A DNA stretch of 64,000 nucleotides, from positions 666,461 through 730,460 of the forward strand of contig NW_017962916.1 in the NCBI RefSeq assembly GCF_001661345.1. Direction: 5' to 3'. Under the pieces are notes generated by a model. That model did no database searches and was not told the DNA's origin. It saw only the letters and a list, made by a program, of their open reading frames with translations. This stretch comes from Ascoidea rubescens DSM 1968. Its lineage: Eukaryota; Ascomycota; Saccharomycetes; Ascoideales; Ascoideaceae. Of this stretch, positions 11,297 to 22,594 are shown piece by piece. The position numbers and the translations under genes are program-made. Numbering within the stretch: position 1 is the stretch's first letter; each line of letters begins with the position of its first letter.

Positions 11297-14200
11297 TCTT
11301 CAATTATCCTGATGATTATACCAGCAGCTTTGCTACTGACCACATCTTCACTGACTTAAACAATATTCACACTTCAAATTCCATCCACAGCAACCATCTG
11401 GCCAATAACTTATCCTCTATAAATATAACAAGACTACCTTCAATTCATTCAAATTTGAGTTTCACAAATGTAAATAACTACAGTAATGCTTCCTTAGGAA
11501 TTGACCAGAATCACTGGTATGATTCAGATACTAACGATTCAAAAGAATCGGAAGATGAACAGTCAATGTCCCTATACACTGCTCTTCATGGTCACAATAA
11601 TGCTAATCGTGACCCCAGTATTCCAATTATAATAACCTCAAATACTTCTGATAATACTTCTCCAAACTTTGGAAGTACAGATGTTTTAAGTTCAGTTCAA
11701 TCACTCAATATATTTAATATTCCGAACGACAATATTAATAATATCAATATTAACAATACAGATACAAATACAAATACAAATACAAATACAAATGCAAATG
11801 CAAATGCAAATACTAATGCAAATACTAATACTAATACTAATACTAATACTAATACTAATACTAATACTAATACTAGTACAAATATCAATCCCACTATTAA
11901 TAATTCCAATCCCACTACCGCTACCACTGCTAACAATATCAATACTACTAATCCCAATTTAAATAACGATTCTAATAACGACTATAACGATGATGATCCA
12001 ACAAATCCCATTTCTTTCACCAACTCAACTTCAATCCCAAATAATATCTCTTTTCTTGATTCAAATATAAATATTAGAAAAGCTAGAACTAACTATACAT
12101 CTTCAAAGGAAAGAGCAAGCGCTTCCTTACAAAGACTAAAACGAAGCAAAAGTTTAAATAGGTCTGGCTTCAATAAAAGATCCAGATTCTTAATGTCAAA
12201 AGATGATTCAAGCATCAACTACGGAAATAACGACGATAAATTTTACAAGAAAAAATTTCTTAAAGCTGATTCAACCCCTTCTGAAACTTCTAGATCCTCA
12301 AATGATTTTCTTGACAGCCCAAATTATAATAACAATAACAACAACAATAAACTTGATAATGATATTGCCAGTAACACAAATACTTCTGATGGTAACTCAA
12401 ACCTGTTATTATCTCTTATCAAAAACTCAAATTCAATACCAAATTTATCCTTTGGTTTTAATTTCAACTCAAATTTCAACTCCAATTCTACCTCCAATTC
12501 TAATAATATCAATAACGAAAGTAATACTATTACTACTACTAATACTACTAATACTACTAATACTACTAATACTACTAATACTACTAATACTACTAATACT
12601 AATACTACCAATACTAATACTAATACTAATACTACTAACAGTAATAGTAACAACAACAATAACAACAACGATAAAAACAACAATAAAAATAACAATAAAA
12701 GCATTGAAAACTCAAATAAAAAACTATCAACTTTCTTTGACACCTCAAATCATACCAATAAAATAGAAAATCATCGTCCTATAAATTCTAAAAACATTGT
12801 CTCCCATAAAAAATACAATAATCCGAAAATATCTGCAGTAACATTTAATGCAAACCATACTATTATTTCAAATAGCAAAAAACTTGAACATGTAATAAGT
12901 GGTTTGAATGAATCATACTCTAAAAAGTTTCTTAGACAGCTACTAAATGATGAAAATCTTCCCAAAGAAGATAAAATAAAATGGTTTAAAGTTATAAATA
13001 AAATAATAGTCGGCATTGAATCCCTAAATCCAAGAATATCCAAACCAGATGATCTAGATGTTAGAAGATATGTCAAAATTAAAAGAATCGAAGGAGGCAC
13101 TGCTCAAGACTCATTTTATGTTGATGGAATTGTTTTCTCGAAAACTTTGGCTTTAAAAACCATGAAAACAAGAATAAAAAATCCAAAAATATGTTTGATA
13201 GTTTTTGCTTTGGAGTATAATAAATCAGATCAACATTTTACAAGTTTAGAGCCTGTTTTATCTCAGGAAAAAGAATTCCTTGAAAAGTTAGTCACAAGAA
13301 TAATTGATTTAAAACCTGACATTGTTCTTATTGGTGCAAATTGTAGCGGCTATGCTTTAAAATTGCTAAATTATGCTGGTATTGCCACATCTTACAACGT
13401 TAAACCCCAGGTGATAGAAAAATTAGCAAGAGTTACCGATGCTGATGTTATAAGCTCCATGGATAAATTATCACTAATGAACCCCAAACTAGGTGTTTGC
13501 GAATTATTTGAAGTTAAAACGTTTCTATATCAAAATGTTAGAAAAACCTTTATGTTTTTTACTGGTTGCAGAAGGGATTTGGGATGTACATTAGTATTAA
13601 GAGGCGGTGATCTGAATTTTCTAAGAATTATAAAAAATGTAGTAGAGTTCATGACATTTTTAACTTTCAATTTAAAGTTGGAAACATATTTGGTATACGA
13701 CTCCTACTTGAAAATTACCTCTCAAAACAACTTAAAACTCAAGCTAAATAAAAACGATTATAATTATGCTTTCATTAAATATTTTCAAAAAAGGCTAATG
13801 TCAGTTTCTCCTTCTGTTAAATTCAGATTGCCGTATTTACTCACTAAAGCTAGAAACATTCAAAAAAAATTGATAGAATTTAAAAGCACCAATAATCAAA
13901 TTCTTACAAATAATAATTTTAAAATAACTGAGACTGAAGTTAAAAATAAATTCAATTTAACTGTAGATTTATCTGCATCTGATGATAAAGATTTATTAAA
14001 AATAGCCAGACAACTCGCCCTTTCAACAATAAAAGAACTTGAAGCTAAGTTTGCTATTGCTTCGAGACAGTGGGAGATTTTCTCTCAATCCTCGCCTTTT
14101 CTATTATTAGAGCCTGCTATTCATCAAAACCTAATTGTTTTATATTCATTGATCAGCTCCAAAAATTCCGCTGCATGCATTGGGCCTCAACTTCTGCAAA

Positions 14201-17200
14201 TTGAATTCTTCTGGAACAGTGATACCTCGCTTGGTCTTCATATTGAAAATCTCAGCTACAGTGCTTATCAAGTGTGTGGTGACTGTGGCTTGCCATTGAT
14301 TGACCACTACACAAGCTACATCCATGGAAATGGAAGAATTGATGTTAATGTAGAAAAATTAAAATGTCCAATCCCTGGTTGCGAACATATGATTCTTATG
14401 TGGAGCGTTTGTAAAATATGCAAACATAAAACTCCTGAGATACCTATGAATCAAAACACCTGGAATATTTCTTATGGAAAATATCTTGAGTTAAGTTTTC
14501 TTTCAAACAATTGTTCTTCCACTTTGAATTGTGAACATGATTTTTTTAGAGATAGAATAAAATATTTTGGAATTAAAAATTTAGTTGTTAAATTCACTTA
14601 TTCCGAAATCCAACTATTAAACCTCGTTGTTCCAAAATCTTCATTTGCATATCCTGGGGAAATTGACATAAAACTTAAAAGAAGACAATATAATGAGATC
14701 AAAGAGAAAATAGATAAATTCTTTGATAGTGTTCTTAACAGATTACTCAGAGTGAAGATTGATTTAGAAGCAGGTAAAAATAAAGTAAAAGAATTGGTAA
14801 AGCTTTGTTACGAACAACATGAGCAGATGAATTTGGATATTGAGAACATTTACAATTCAACTCTTCCAAACGAGTATTCAAGATTAAATGTTATTATTAA
14901 GAAACTTCAAGGATTGAGCTTTGATTGGCAAGATACATTTTCTGCATTTTCCAAGGAGTTTTTACCGTCGGAAAAAGATATTAGTACTATTATGAAAAGC
15001 ATCTTTTATTCTATGGAAGTCTCTGCATCAAAGGATGATAGTGAAGTTGAACTAGATGATCTTTCTTTAGAAAAAATTGCTAGCTCTCCTCAACAAGAAA
15101 TAAATAAATCTGATTTGAAAGCCAAAGCAAATGAAACTCTTCCCGAGCCAAAACCTTCTGAAGAAAAAGAGCTAATAGTAAAAAACGAAGATATTGAAAA
15201 ATTAAAAGAAACAAAACAATTAAAATCTGGAAAAAGTAATGATAATTCAACAGAGAAAGTTTTAGACAATAATGTGCAAACTGGTAAATCAGAAATTAAA
15301 AGCGAAAATGTACAAGATAAAAATAAAAAAATCAATATTAACATTAACCGCAACAATAACGTTAATTGCAATGATTGTGAACAGAACGCCAAAAGTGTTG
15401 AAAAGGGATCAAAAATACAAAACAATATGGCCAGTTTGTCATCGGGTGAAATCAATAACTCTGATAAAATTTTTATTAAAATACCAGAAATTACTCCGCT
15501 ATCAAAAATCACAGATTCTGTGATGTCCAATGCAAAAAGTCTTGAAAAAAAATTAGAAGAAATAAGCTCATCACCGCTATTGGAAAAGAATAACAGAATT
15601 TATTCCATTACCGATAATAATATTAATGAACCTAGCATTAAAACAGAAAATAGTAATAGAGATGGATACCAAACAAATAATCCTAGTCCTCTAAACAGCA
15701 ATTCCAATCAAAATTCTGCTGAAAAAATTTCTGATAAAAACATATCAACAACTGATGGAACTAAAGTTGTTCAAACCGATAAAAACATTGTGGTTGATAA
15801 TAATATTCATAACTCAAACAATAGTGAAGTCATTAAGTTACCTACTTCAAGAATTCCAGTTAGTGATTCTTTTAACAAGGCTAGAGAAAAATCTAAAGTT
15901 TTGGAGAGAGTTAGTTTAATGGAAGCAATGCTAAACAATAATAAAGGAAAATCTCTTGGTGAAAGCAAAAGTAGAGCGGCTGTAGTTTTATTTCAACCTC
16001 AACCTCATGATAATGAAATTGAGAAAGTACCAAAACGTACAAATATATTGCCTTCAAAAATTCCTACACGTCAAGCAAATATACCTATCAAGACCAATAT
16101 ACCTCTCAAGAACAATAACATTCGGTCTGATTTTTTTCCTAGAAAAGATTCTTTTCCAAATTATTCTGTTCCATCCAAAATACCCAAGTTTTATGGATTG
16201 AATACTACACAGCTTGAATTACAACTTAGACAAGCTAGACCCAAATCTGTTCACGGTAAAAAAGATGGCAAAGGAAAAGTTATGCAGTTGACGAATTTTT
16301 TTGATCAAATTCATTTAGATCAATTGTCTATGGAATTTAAAATTCAACGGGAAAGAGAAAGAAGAGAACTTTTTGCTAATAACTATAAAGCAAACCCGGT
16401 AATAAAGTCTCAACCAATTGTTGAGATATTTGAGAGTGCAAAAGATGCAGTAGCTGAAATTTCTGATGAAGACGAAGACGAGGGTGAAGACGAGATAAAG
16501 AGCAAGGTTGAAGATTCTCAGCAGCAATTGACAAAAAGTACAAGTATACGTGAGGGAATAGCAGATGCCATGAGTGAAAATGTCAGCCAAAATTCGCAAT
16601 CTTCAGAAACAGCTACTTCTAGAAGCTCAACCAAATCTAAAAACGTTTCTGAAAGTTATAATGTTGAGCCGCTTCCTGAGACCGCGAAATCTGACAATGA
16701 ACCGTCATTGAGTTCGAACAATGATAACAAATGTTTTAAGCATGGAAGACATTCTTCAACTGAGGAAGATGGAGATTTTTCCTTGAATGAAAATACAGAT
16801 AATATGACTGGTCAGAGTTCGAATAATGTAAACGCTCAAAATGAAGTTGATTTACCTCCAAAGAATATCGAAAACACTGAAGTTGAAACTAATATGAATG
16901 AAGTAGTTTCATCTAGCTCGAGTTCTCCGATAAAGACACATAGCGAGCAAAGTTCTATTGAAAACATAATTTCTGATGAAAAAAACTATATGGAAAATAA
17001 AGATCAAAAGACTATTGAAATTCCTCAAATAGAGAAAAATTCATTGATGGATACACTAAGAAACTTTTGGGCCGATAGATCTGCAACATTATGGAAGCCA
17101 CTTGAATACCCATCAACATCTTCGGAGCATATTTTTGATGATAGCAATATTATAGTGCGAGAGGATGAACCTAGTTCTCTCATTGCATTTTGTTTAAGCT

Positions 17201-18204
17201 CTATGGACTATATGGACAAGATAAATAACTTGAAAAATGAATTATCGTCTCAAAACAAAAATGCCAATATAAATGAAGATGGTTTACTAAAACAAATCAT
17301 GCTAAAGGAAACAGCTATTCATTTAAAATATTTGTTTTTAGAAGACTCCTCAACATTTTCTTGCAAAATATTTTATGCTGAGCAATTCCATGCATTAAGA
17401 CAGAAATGTGGTTGTGGTGATAATTTCATTCAGAGTATTTCAAGATGTGTCAAGTGGAATTCTAGTGGAGGAAAAAGTGGATCTGCTTTTTTGAAAACAT
17501 TGGATGATAGATTTATTATAAAACAGTTGTCTCACGCTGAATTGGAAGCCTTTGTTAAAATTTCACCTAATTATTTTGAATACATGACACAGGCTCTTTA
17601 CCATGATTTATTAACTGTTTTATCGAAAATATTTGGGTTTTATCAAATACAAATCAAAAACCCAGTCAATGGGAAAAATTTTAAAATGAATGTTCTTATA
17701 ATGGAGAATTTATTTTATAATCGAAAATCTTTGAAAATCTTTGATTTGAAGGGCTCGATGAGAAATAGACATGTTCAGGTCCAGACTGATAAAAAGAACC
17801 AAGTGTTATTGGATGAGAATATGGTTGAGTATATTTATGAATCGCCATTGTACTTGAGAGATCATGACAAAAACTTATTAACAGCGTCGTTATTCAACGA
17901 TACGTTGTTTTTGAGTAAGATGAATGTGATGGATTACTCATTAGTGATTGGAATCGAAGATGCTCCTGAGAAGGACATGAGTGATAGAGAGCTAGTTGTT
18001 GGAATTATTGATTATATAAGAACGTTTACATGGGATAAAAAATTAGAGAGTTGGGTCAAAGAGAAGGGTTTGGTTGGTGGCGGAGGTGGAAAAAAGCCTA
18101 CTGTCGTTACTCCCAAACAATACAAGACCCGATTTAGAGAAGCAATGAATAGATATATATTAATGGTTCCTGATAGTTGGTATCAATCAGTCTATAGTAA
18201 ATGA
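10423..18204 (+). CDS. FAB1: 1-phosphatidylinositol-3-phosphate 5-kinase Fab1
   Basis: Fab1 makes PtdIns(3,5)P2 from PtdIns3P on vacuolar/endosomal membranes and controls vacuole size and retrograde traffic. From the ATG at 10423 it is 2593 residues. A FYVE zinc finger lies at about 147-211, with the basic RRKHHCR signature and CxxC pairs. The CCT/TCP-1-like domain is at about 800-1080 (for example LVLRGGD). The Cys-rich conserved region is at about 1283-1366. The PIP kinase domain is at about 2250-2586, with the glycine-rich loop SGGKSGSAF near 2348, KIFDLKGSMRNRHV near 2439 and MDYSLVIGIE near 2500. It is longer than S. cerevisiae Fab1 (about 2278) because of poly-Asn, Asn-Thr and acidic Ser-rich linkers between domains. 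The open frame extends upstream to 10222, but that part has no Fab1-like content. It converges on KGD1. Confidence 0.95.
11209..11295 (+). repeat. AAC/AAT trinucleotide run coding poly-Asn in Fab1
   Basis: About 28 consecutive Asn codons, first mostly AAC and then an almost pure AAT run. The switch from mixed to pure codons suggests recent slippage expansion in the 3' half. Confidence 0.9.
11761..11880 (+). repeat. Hexamer repeat coding (Asn-Thr/Ala)n in Fab1
   Basis: The units AATACA, AATGCA and AATACT repeat about 18 times, giving alternating Asn and Thr or Ala. A second block of the same kind (AATACT and AATACTACT units) lies at about 12525-12645. Both are in the long linker between the FYVE and CCT domains, where length variation is tolerated. 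Confidence 0.85.
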
Positions 18205-18406
18205 AAAGCTTAGGAAGTTTTGTTTTTATTTTATAGAATTTTATTAAATTTTATAATGTAATTTTTATTACAATATTATCATGATATAATATATTATCTT
18301 ACGTATAAAAACAAAAATCTTATGAATTCAAAATAAAACTGGGAAATGTCATAAAATATAAAAACTTGCTAGAAAAATACATTAACTAAAAAAAGAAAAA
18401 AAAAAT

Positions 18407-18688
18407 TTAAAACTTTGAGAAAAAATTATGCCAAAAGCCCTTGGAAGGTTTTTGAGTTGTTTTGGTTTCTTGGTTTGATGGAGTTTCTTCAATCTTTTGA
18501 GAAGATGTAGGTTGAGCATTAGTTTGAGGTTGAGAATCAGTAGAATCAGTAGAATCAGCAGAATTAGCAGAATTAGCAAAATCAGCATTGGAGGCTATTT
18601 TTTCCTCTGCTTTTTCTGAGGTAATGTCCTTTGATTTGACGAGAGTAGTATTCTTGTTACAACTTCCATCAGTCAAAGGCTTGGATAG
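18407..18688 (-). CDS. ATG-less ORF in frame after the KGD1 stop (candidate readthrough extension)
   Basis: Directly after the KGD1 TAA (18691-18689) the same frame stays open for 93 codons, beginning CTA TCC AAG, up to a TAA at 18407-18409. The peptide is acidic and Ala/Ser/Asp-rich in the middle (a 9-bp repeat codes (A/T)(N/D)S units) and ends in a compact aromatic tail, KGFWHNFFSKF. It contains no Met codon, so a normal independent start is not available. Stop followed by CTA is a known leaky context. The final SKF equals the peroxisomal signal of S. cerevisiae catalase A. Possible explanations are stop-codon readthrough, a splice that skips the stop, non-AUG initiation at the TTG at 18676, or a sequencing error. 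I do not recognise a family. Confidence 0.45.
   Translation of the reverse strand, partial: LSKPLTDGSCNKNTTLVKSKDITSEKAEEKIASNADFANSANSADSTDSTDSQPQTNAQPTSSQKIEETPSNQETKTTQKPSKGFWHNFFSKF
18533..18600 (-). repeat. 9-bp tandem repeat in the KGD1 downstream ORF
   Basis: On the plus strand the units AGAATCAGT, AGAATTAGC and AAAATCAGC follow one another about seven times. On the minus strand they code alternating Ala/Thr, Asn/Asp and Ser. The period of three codons keeps the frame, as expected if the ORF is translated. Confidence 0.8.
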
Positions 18689-21600
18689 TTAATTGCTAGT
18701 ATTAAATACATCATTCAAGAAAGCTTCTTCTTCGGCGATGTGCATTTTCTTGCTACCTGCGGCAACAGAAGCAGAAGGATCCCTACCACAATATCTTATT
18801 TTGAACGATTTATAGTTTTGTGTTTCAGCTAAAGTAGTGTTCAATCTTGGGGAGACGAAAGACCATGCACCCATATTGAGTGGTTCTTCTTGACACCATA
18901 CAATTTCCTCTAAAGCAGGATAAGAGTCAAAGGCATCACGTAATTGAGCAAAAGGGAAAGGATTTATTTGTTCAACTTTTATGAAAGTGGTATTAGTGTT
19001 TTTAAGAGCTTCTCTCTTGGCATAAAGTTGTGCGTAGACTTGACCTGAGGATAATACGACTCTCTTGATATCTTGTTTGTTTGGAACTTCTTCTTCAATA
19101 ATGAGTTTGAATGAGGAGCCTTCGAGGAATTCATCGATTTTGGATCTAGCTAATTTATGTCTAAGAAGGTTCTTTGAAAAAAAGATGATTAAAGGTTTAC
19201 GGAATTGTCTGTGCATGTTACGTCTAAGAGCGTGGAAGATATTGGCAGGAGTAGTTGGATAGATGACTTGCATATTACAATCTTGATGTTGCCTTTCTAA
19301 TTTTTTGGGGGATGGGAAGTGTCTTGAGTCTTCTGAGCACATTTGTAGGTATCTTTCTAAACGACCAGAAGAATGTTCAGGACCTTGACCATCGTAACCA
19401 TGAGGTAAAGATAAGACAATACCGGAACGTTGCTTCCATTTTGATTCTGCAGATGAGATAAATTGATCAACAATGACTTGAGCAGTGTTTGCAAAATCAC
19501 CAAATTGGGCTTCCCAAACAACCAAGGCGTCAGGAGAAGTTAAGGAGTAACCATATTCGAAACCCATAACACCATATTCACTTAGAGAGGAATTTGAGAT
19601 GACAAAGTCAGCTTGTTTTTCATCTAAATTTTTCAAGGGGGTGTAAGTCTTTTCAGTCTTTTGATCGTGTAGAACAGCATGACGTTGTGAGAAGGTACCT
19701 CTTTCAACATCTTGACCGGAGACTCTAACATGGTAGCCTTCTAGTAATAAAGAGCCAAAAGCGAGGGCTTCACCGGTAGACCAATCAATGCCTTCACCAG
19801 TATCTAGGGATTTCTTTCTGTTTTTCAAGATTCTCTTCAAGTTACCATGAACTTCAAAGCCTTCAGGCCAGCTTGAGATGGTGTTACCGATGTGTTTGAG
19901 GGTTTCAGTGGGAAGACCAGTTGGGAAATGGGGCAAGATTTCTTCGGCCAATTCCTTTGGAGATTTGAAACCTTCCCAGGGGGTGGTTAGCCATTCTCTT
20001 GCAGTTGGTTTATATTCTTTTGATCTTGCAAAGGAATCTTCTAGGAGGCCCCAGACCCATTTTTTATGTTCATCGATATCTTCCTGGGTGAAGGTGCCGT
20101 CTTTGATTAATTTTTTGCAGTAAATGTCTATAACGGATTCCTTTTTTGCAATGGCTTCGTACATTTTAGGTTGAGTGAAGAAAGGTTGATCAGTTTCGTT
20201 GTGGCCATGTTTTCTGTATCCAACGACATCGATGATAACATCAGTGTGGAAGGTTGATCTCCATTCAGTAGCTAGATCGCAGATGAAGACGACGGATTCG
20301 ACATCGTCAGCATTGACATGGAAGATTGGGGCGTTGATGGACTTTGCGAGATCAGAGGGGTATGGAGTGGATCTGGCGAATCTTGGATCAGTGGTGAAAC
20401 CGATTTGGTTGTTGATGATGATGTGAATAGTACCACCGGTGGTGTAGGCAGGAAGGGCGGTTAAGCCGATTGATTCGTAAACAACACCTTGACCAGCAAA
20501 GGCAGAGTCACCATGACAGAGAACCCCAAGGGCTTTGTTGAAGGTACCGATGTCGTTTTTGTAGTGTTGGATAGCTCTGGTTCTGCCCAAGACAACAGGG
20601 TCTTCAGCTTCGAGATGGGAGGGGTTGGCGACAACAGATAGGTTGACGTGTTTACCAGACACAGTTGGTCTTTGGTAGTTCATACCGAGATGGTACTTGA
20701 CATCACCGGAGCCCTCGTCATCCTTTTTGGAGCCAGTGAATTCGCTGAAAATTGATTCGTTTGGTTTTCTGACGACGTTTGAGAGAACGTTTAATCTTCC
20801 ACGATGAGCCATACCAATGACGACGTCTTCAGCACCAAAAGTGACAGCTTTGTCGATAAGAGATTTCATGCCGACGACGACGGATTCTTCACCTTCAAGA
20901 CCGAATCTTTTGTCGTTGGGGAATTTTGTTGATAGAAAGGATTCAAAGGAGGTGGCCCAGATGAGACGATCGAGAATTTGTCTTTTTTGGTCGTTTGAGT
21001 AGTGGAAGGGAGTTGGGACCTGGATTCTTTCACGCAACCAGTCGCATTGTTCTCTTGATGAGATGTGGATGTACTCTAGACCGTAGGAGTTGCAGTAGAG
21101 AGATTCTAGGGAGGAGATGATGTCTCTTAGTTTCATTTGGCCCTTGTTGGAGTTGTTGGAGAATCTTGGGAGGATACCAGGACCAAGAGTGATGAGTTTG
21201 TCGAGATCATTTTCGGTAAAGCCGTAGTAGTCAAGGTTTAGTTCAGCAGGTTTGTTGTGGGTACCGAAGGAGATGTTCAAGGGATCTAGGTTGGCAGCTT
21301 GGTGGCCTCTCACTTCGTAAGCTCTACAGAGTAGCTGGACTTTTAAATGTGTTATAACGTCTTCGTTCATTGGTTTGTCAGTTGGAGGGGTGATGTTGGC
21401 GACACCAATGTTTCCGGATCCTAGAGGGAAAAGGTTTGGGGGAGTTTGAAAGGCCTTGGAGGCAGGCAAGCCAGAATCTAGGTTTTTAAAGTAGGCATTC
21501 CAAGATATGTGGACAGAGGAGGGATCGGCTAACCAGGCAGAGTACATTTGGTCAATGTAGTTGGCGTTGTTGGAAGAGAGAAAGACATCTTGAGCTGGTG

Positions 21601-21742
21601 GCGATTGGTTTGATGCTAGCGAGGAGGAGGAGGAGAGAAATCTTTTAATGAGACAAGACGACTTAAAAGAATTGAGTAAGATTGAGGACTTTAGGATTGA
21701 GTTTGAGGAAGCTAAAGAGGATTTTGTGATGGATCTCAACAT
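18689..21742 (-). CDS. KGD1: 2-oxoglutarate dehydrogenase E1, mitochondrial
   Basis: This is the thiamine-diphosphate E1 subunit of the 2-oxoglutarate dehydrogenase complex, converting 2-oxoglutarate toward succinyl-CoA in the TCA cycle. It is 1017 residues, against 1014 in S. cerevisiae. Residues 1-45 are a Ser/Lys/Arg/Leu-rich mitochondrial presequence (RRFL-type basic region before SSSSSLAS). The small N-terminal E1 domain (YIDQMYSAWLADPSSVHISW) follows. The TPP-binding core has GMAHRGRLNVL, GDSAFAGQGVVYE and RKHGHNETDQPFF. The transketolase-like C-terminal half ends SVAAGSKKMHIAEEEAFLND. It ends where the family normally ends, so the downstream in-frame ORF is extra. It is divergent from MRPL44 across a GC-rich promoter holding four CACGTG sites. 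Confidence 0.97.
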   Translation of the reverse strand: MLRSITKSSLASSNSILKSSILLNSFKSSCLIKRFLSSSSSLASNQSPPAQDVFLSSNNANYIDQMYSAWLADPSSVHISWNAYFKNLDSGLPASKAFQTPPNLFPLGSGNIGVANITPPTDKPMNEDVITHLKVQLLCRAYEVRGHQAANLDPLNISFGTHNKPAELNLDYYGFTENDLDKLITLGPGILPRFSNNSNKGQMKLRDIISSLESLYCNSYGLEYIHISSREQCDWLRERIQVPTPFHYSNDQKRQILDRLIWATSFESFLSTKFPNDKRFGLEGEESVVVGMKSLIDKAVTFGAEDVVIGMAHRGRLNVLSNVVRKPNESIFSEFTGSKKDDEGSGDVKYHLGMNYQRPTVSGKHVNLSVVANPSHLEAEDPVVLGRTRAIQHYKNDIGTFNKALGVLCHGDSAFAGQGVVYESIGLTALPAYTTGGTIHIIINNQIGFTTDPRFARSTPYPSDLAKSINAPIFHVNADDVESVVFICDLATEWRSTFHTDVIIDVVGYRKHGHNETDQPFFTQPKMYEAIAKKESVIDIYCKKLIKDGTFTQEDIDEHKKWVWGLLEDSFARSKEYKPTAREWLTTPWEGFKSPKELAEEILPHFPTGLPTETLKHIGNTISSWPEGFEVHGNLKRILKNRKKSLDTGEGIDWSTGEALAFGSLLLEGYHVRVSGQDVERGTFSQRHAVLHDQKTEKTYTPLKNLDEKQADFVISNSSLSEYGVMGFEYGYSLTSPDALVVWEAQFGDFANTAQVIVDQFISSAESKWKQRSGIVLSLPHGYDGQGPEHSSGRLERYLQMCSEDSRHFPSPKKLERQHQDCNMQVIYPTTPANIFHALRRNMHRQFRKPLIIFFSKNLLRHKLARSKIDEFLEGSSFKLIIEEEVPNKQDIKRVVLSSGQVYAQLYAKREALKNTNTTFIKVEQINPFPFAQLRDAFDSYPALEEIVWCQEEPLNMGAWSFVSPRLNTTLAETQNYKSFKIRYCGRDPSASVAAGSKKMHIAEEEAFLNDVFNTSN

Positions 21743-22594
21743 TTTGAGTATTAAAATAGGAAACTAAAGGGAAACTCGAGGGAAATAGATATACAAATGG
21801 GAGATTAGGGATAGGGAAAAAGATATAAATTTAGAGATGGATAATAATATAAGTAATTGAAAGAAATCGAATATTGATATCAAAGAAGCATTTAAGAACA
21901 AAAGACAAAAGAGGAGAATCAATTGATAGAAACCGAGTGATTGCAATTCCGTTATGAGATTATATTATTATTATTGGTGTTGTTGATATTATTCTATTAG
22001 AGTGGTTTATAGTATTTTATTAACCAAAGTATCACTAAAAACAATAATATGATGGGATTGGAAATGGAGATGGAGTGGTATGAAAAGGTAAGAAATGAAA
22101 AAGTATATATAAGATCGTTGTGGGAATTTCAGCATGGCGAAGAAAATAAAAAATATTCTGCTAAGATTGATCTATCCCAATGGGGAGCCGGCCGAAGCAG
22201 AAAAAGCTGCGCAGGCGAGATCCGAACCGCATTTCCCGTACGTGCAGCCAATCAGCAGTGCGTGTTTGGACCTGGCTGCAGGATGCATCACGTGCCGGTT
22301 CCCGAGAGCAGCGAAAGAGAAGACCGGAGATGGAAGACGAAGGCGCGAGAGATGAGAAAGCCATGTCGGTTCCGGTGGGCGGACGAAACTCAGGGCCGCT
22401 GCGATTTGCGGGAGCGGACGGCACGTGCGGGTCAGAAAGCAAGACACGTGCGCGGCGTGACACTCATGTGACAGCACGTGCTACGGGCTTTTTTCCCAGC
22501 GGGTGCTTGTTCTGCTTCTTGTGCTTCTTGTGCTTCTTGTGCTTCTTGTGCTTCTTGTGTTTCTTGTGCGTGTGCTTCCTGTGCTTCTTCTGTA
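21743..22594. promoter_or_regulatory. Bidirectional KGD1 / MRPL44 promoter with four CACGTG boxes
   Basis: This is the region between the KGD1 start (minus) and the MRPL44 start (plus). The half near KGD1 is AT-rich. From about 22160 it becomes strongly GC-rich. CACGTG occurs at 22289-22294 (as TCACGTG), 22422-22427, 22445-22450 and 22475-22480. Such E-boxes are bound by Cbf1-type bHLH factors in yeasts. A 9-bp TGCTTCTTG repeat fills 22505-22560 just before MRPL44. Long open frames on both strands here are side effects of GC content and the 9-bp repeat. Confidence 0.6.
22505..22562 (+). repeat. TGCTTCTTG tandem repeat before MRPL44
   Basis: About six near-perfect copies of a 9-bp unit (TGCTTCTTG, one copy TGTTTCTTG) end about 30 bases before the MRPL44 ATG, so they probably lie in its leader or core promoter. 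The unit length is a multiple of three, which keeps all frames open and explains the Cys/Ser-rich frames read through it. Confidence 0.8.

Noticed and set aside
8281-12957. Leu/Ile/Val-rich frames antisense or out of phase to Asn-rich coding repeats (8281-8787, 11697-11957, 12203-12766, 12324-12743 and others)
   Set aside because: They are the expected alternative readings of AAT/AAC and AATACT repeats and have no independent support.
18689-18720. A 30-nt mini-intron (GTATTT to AAG) spanning the KGD1 stop
   Set aside because: It would keep the frame and skip the stop, but 30 nt is below known yeast intron sizes and the donor and branch are weak. Readthrough or error is more likely.
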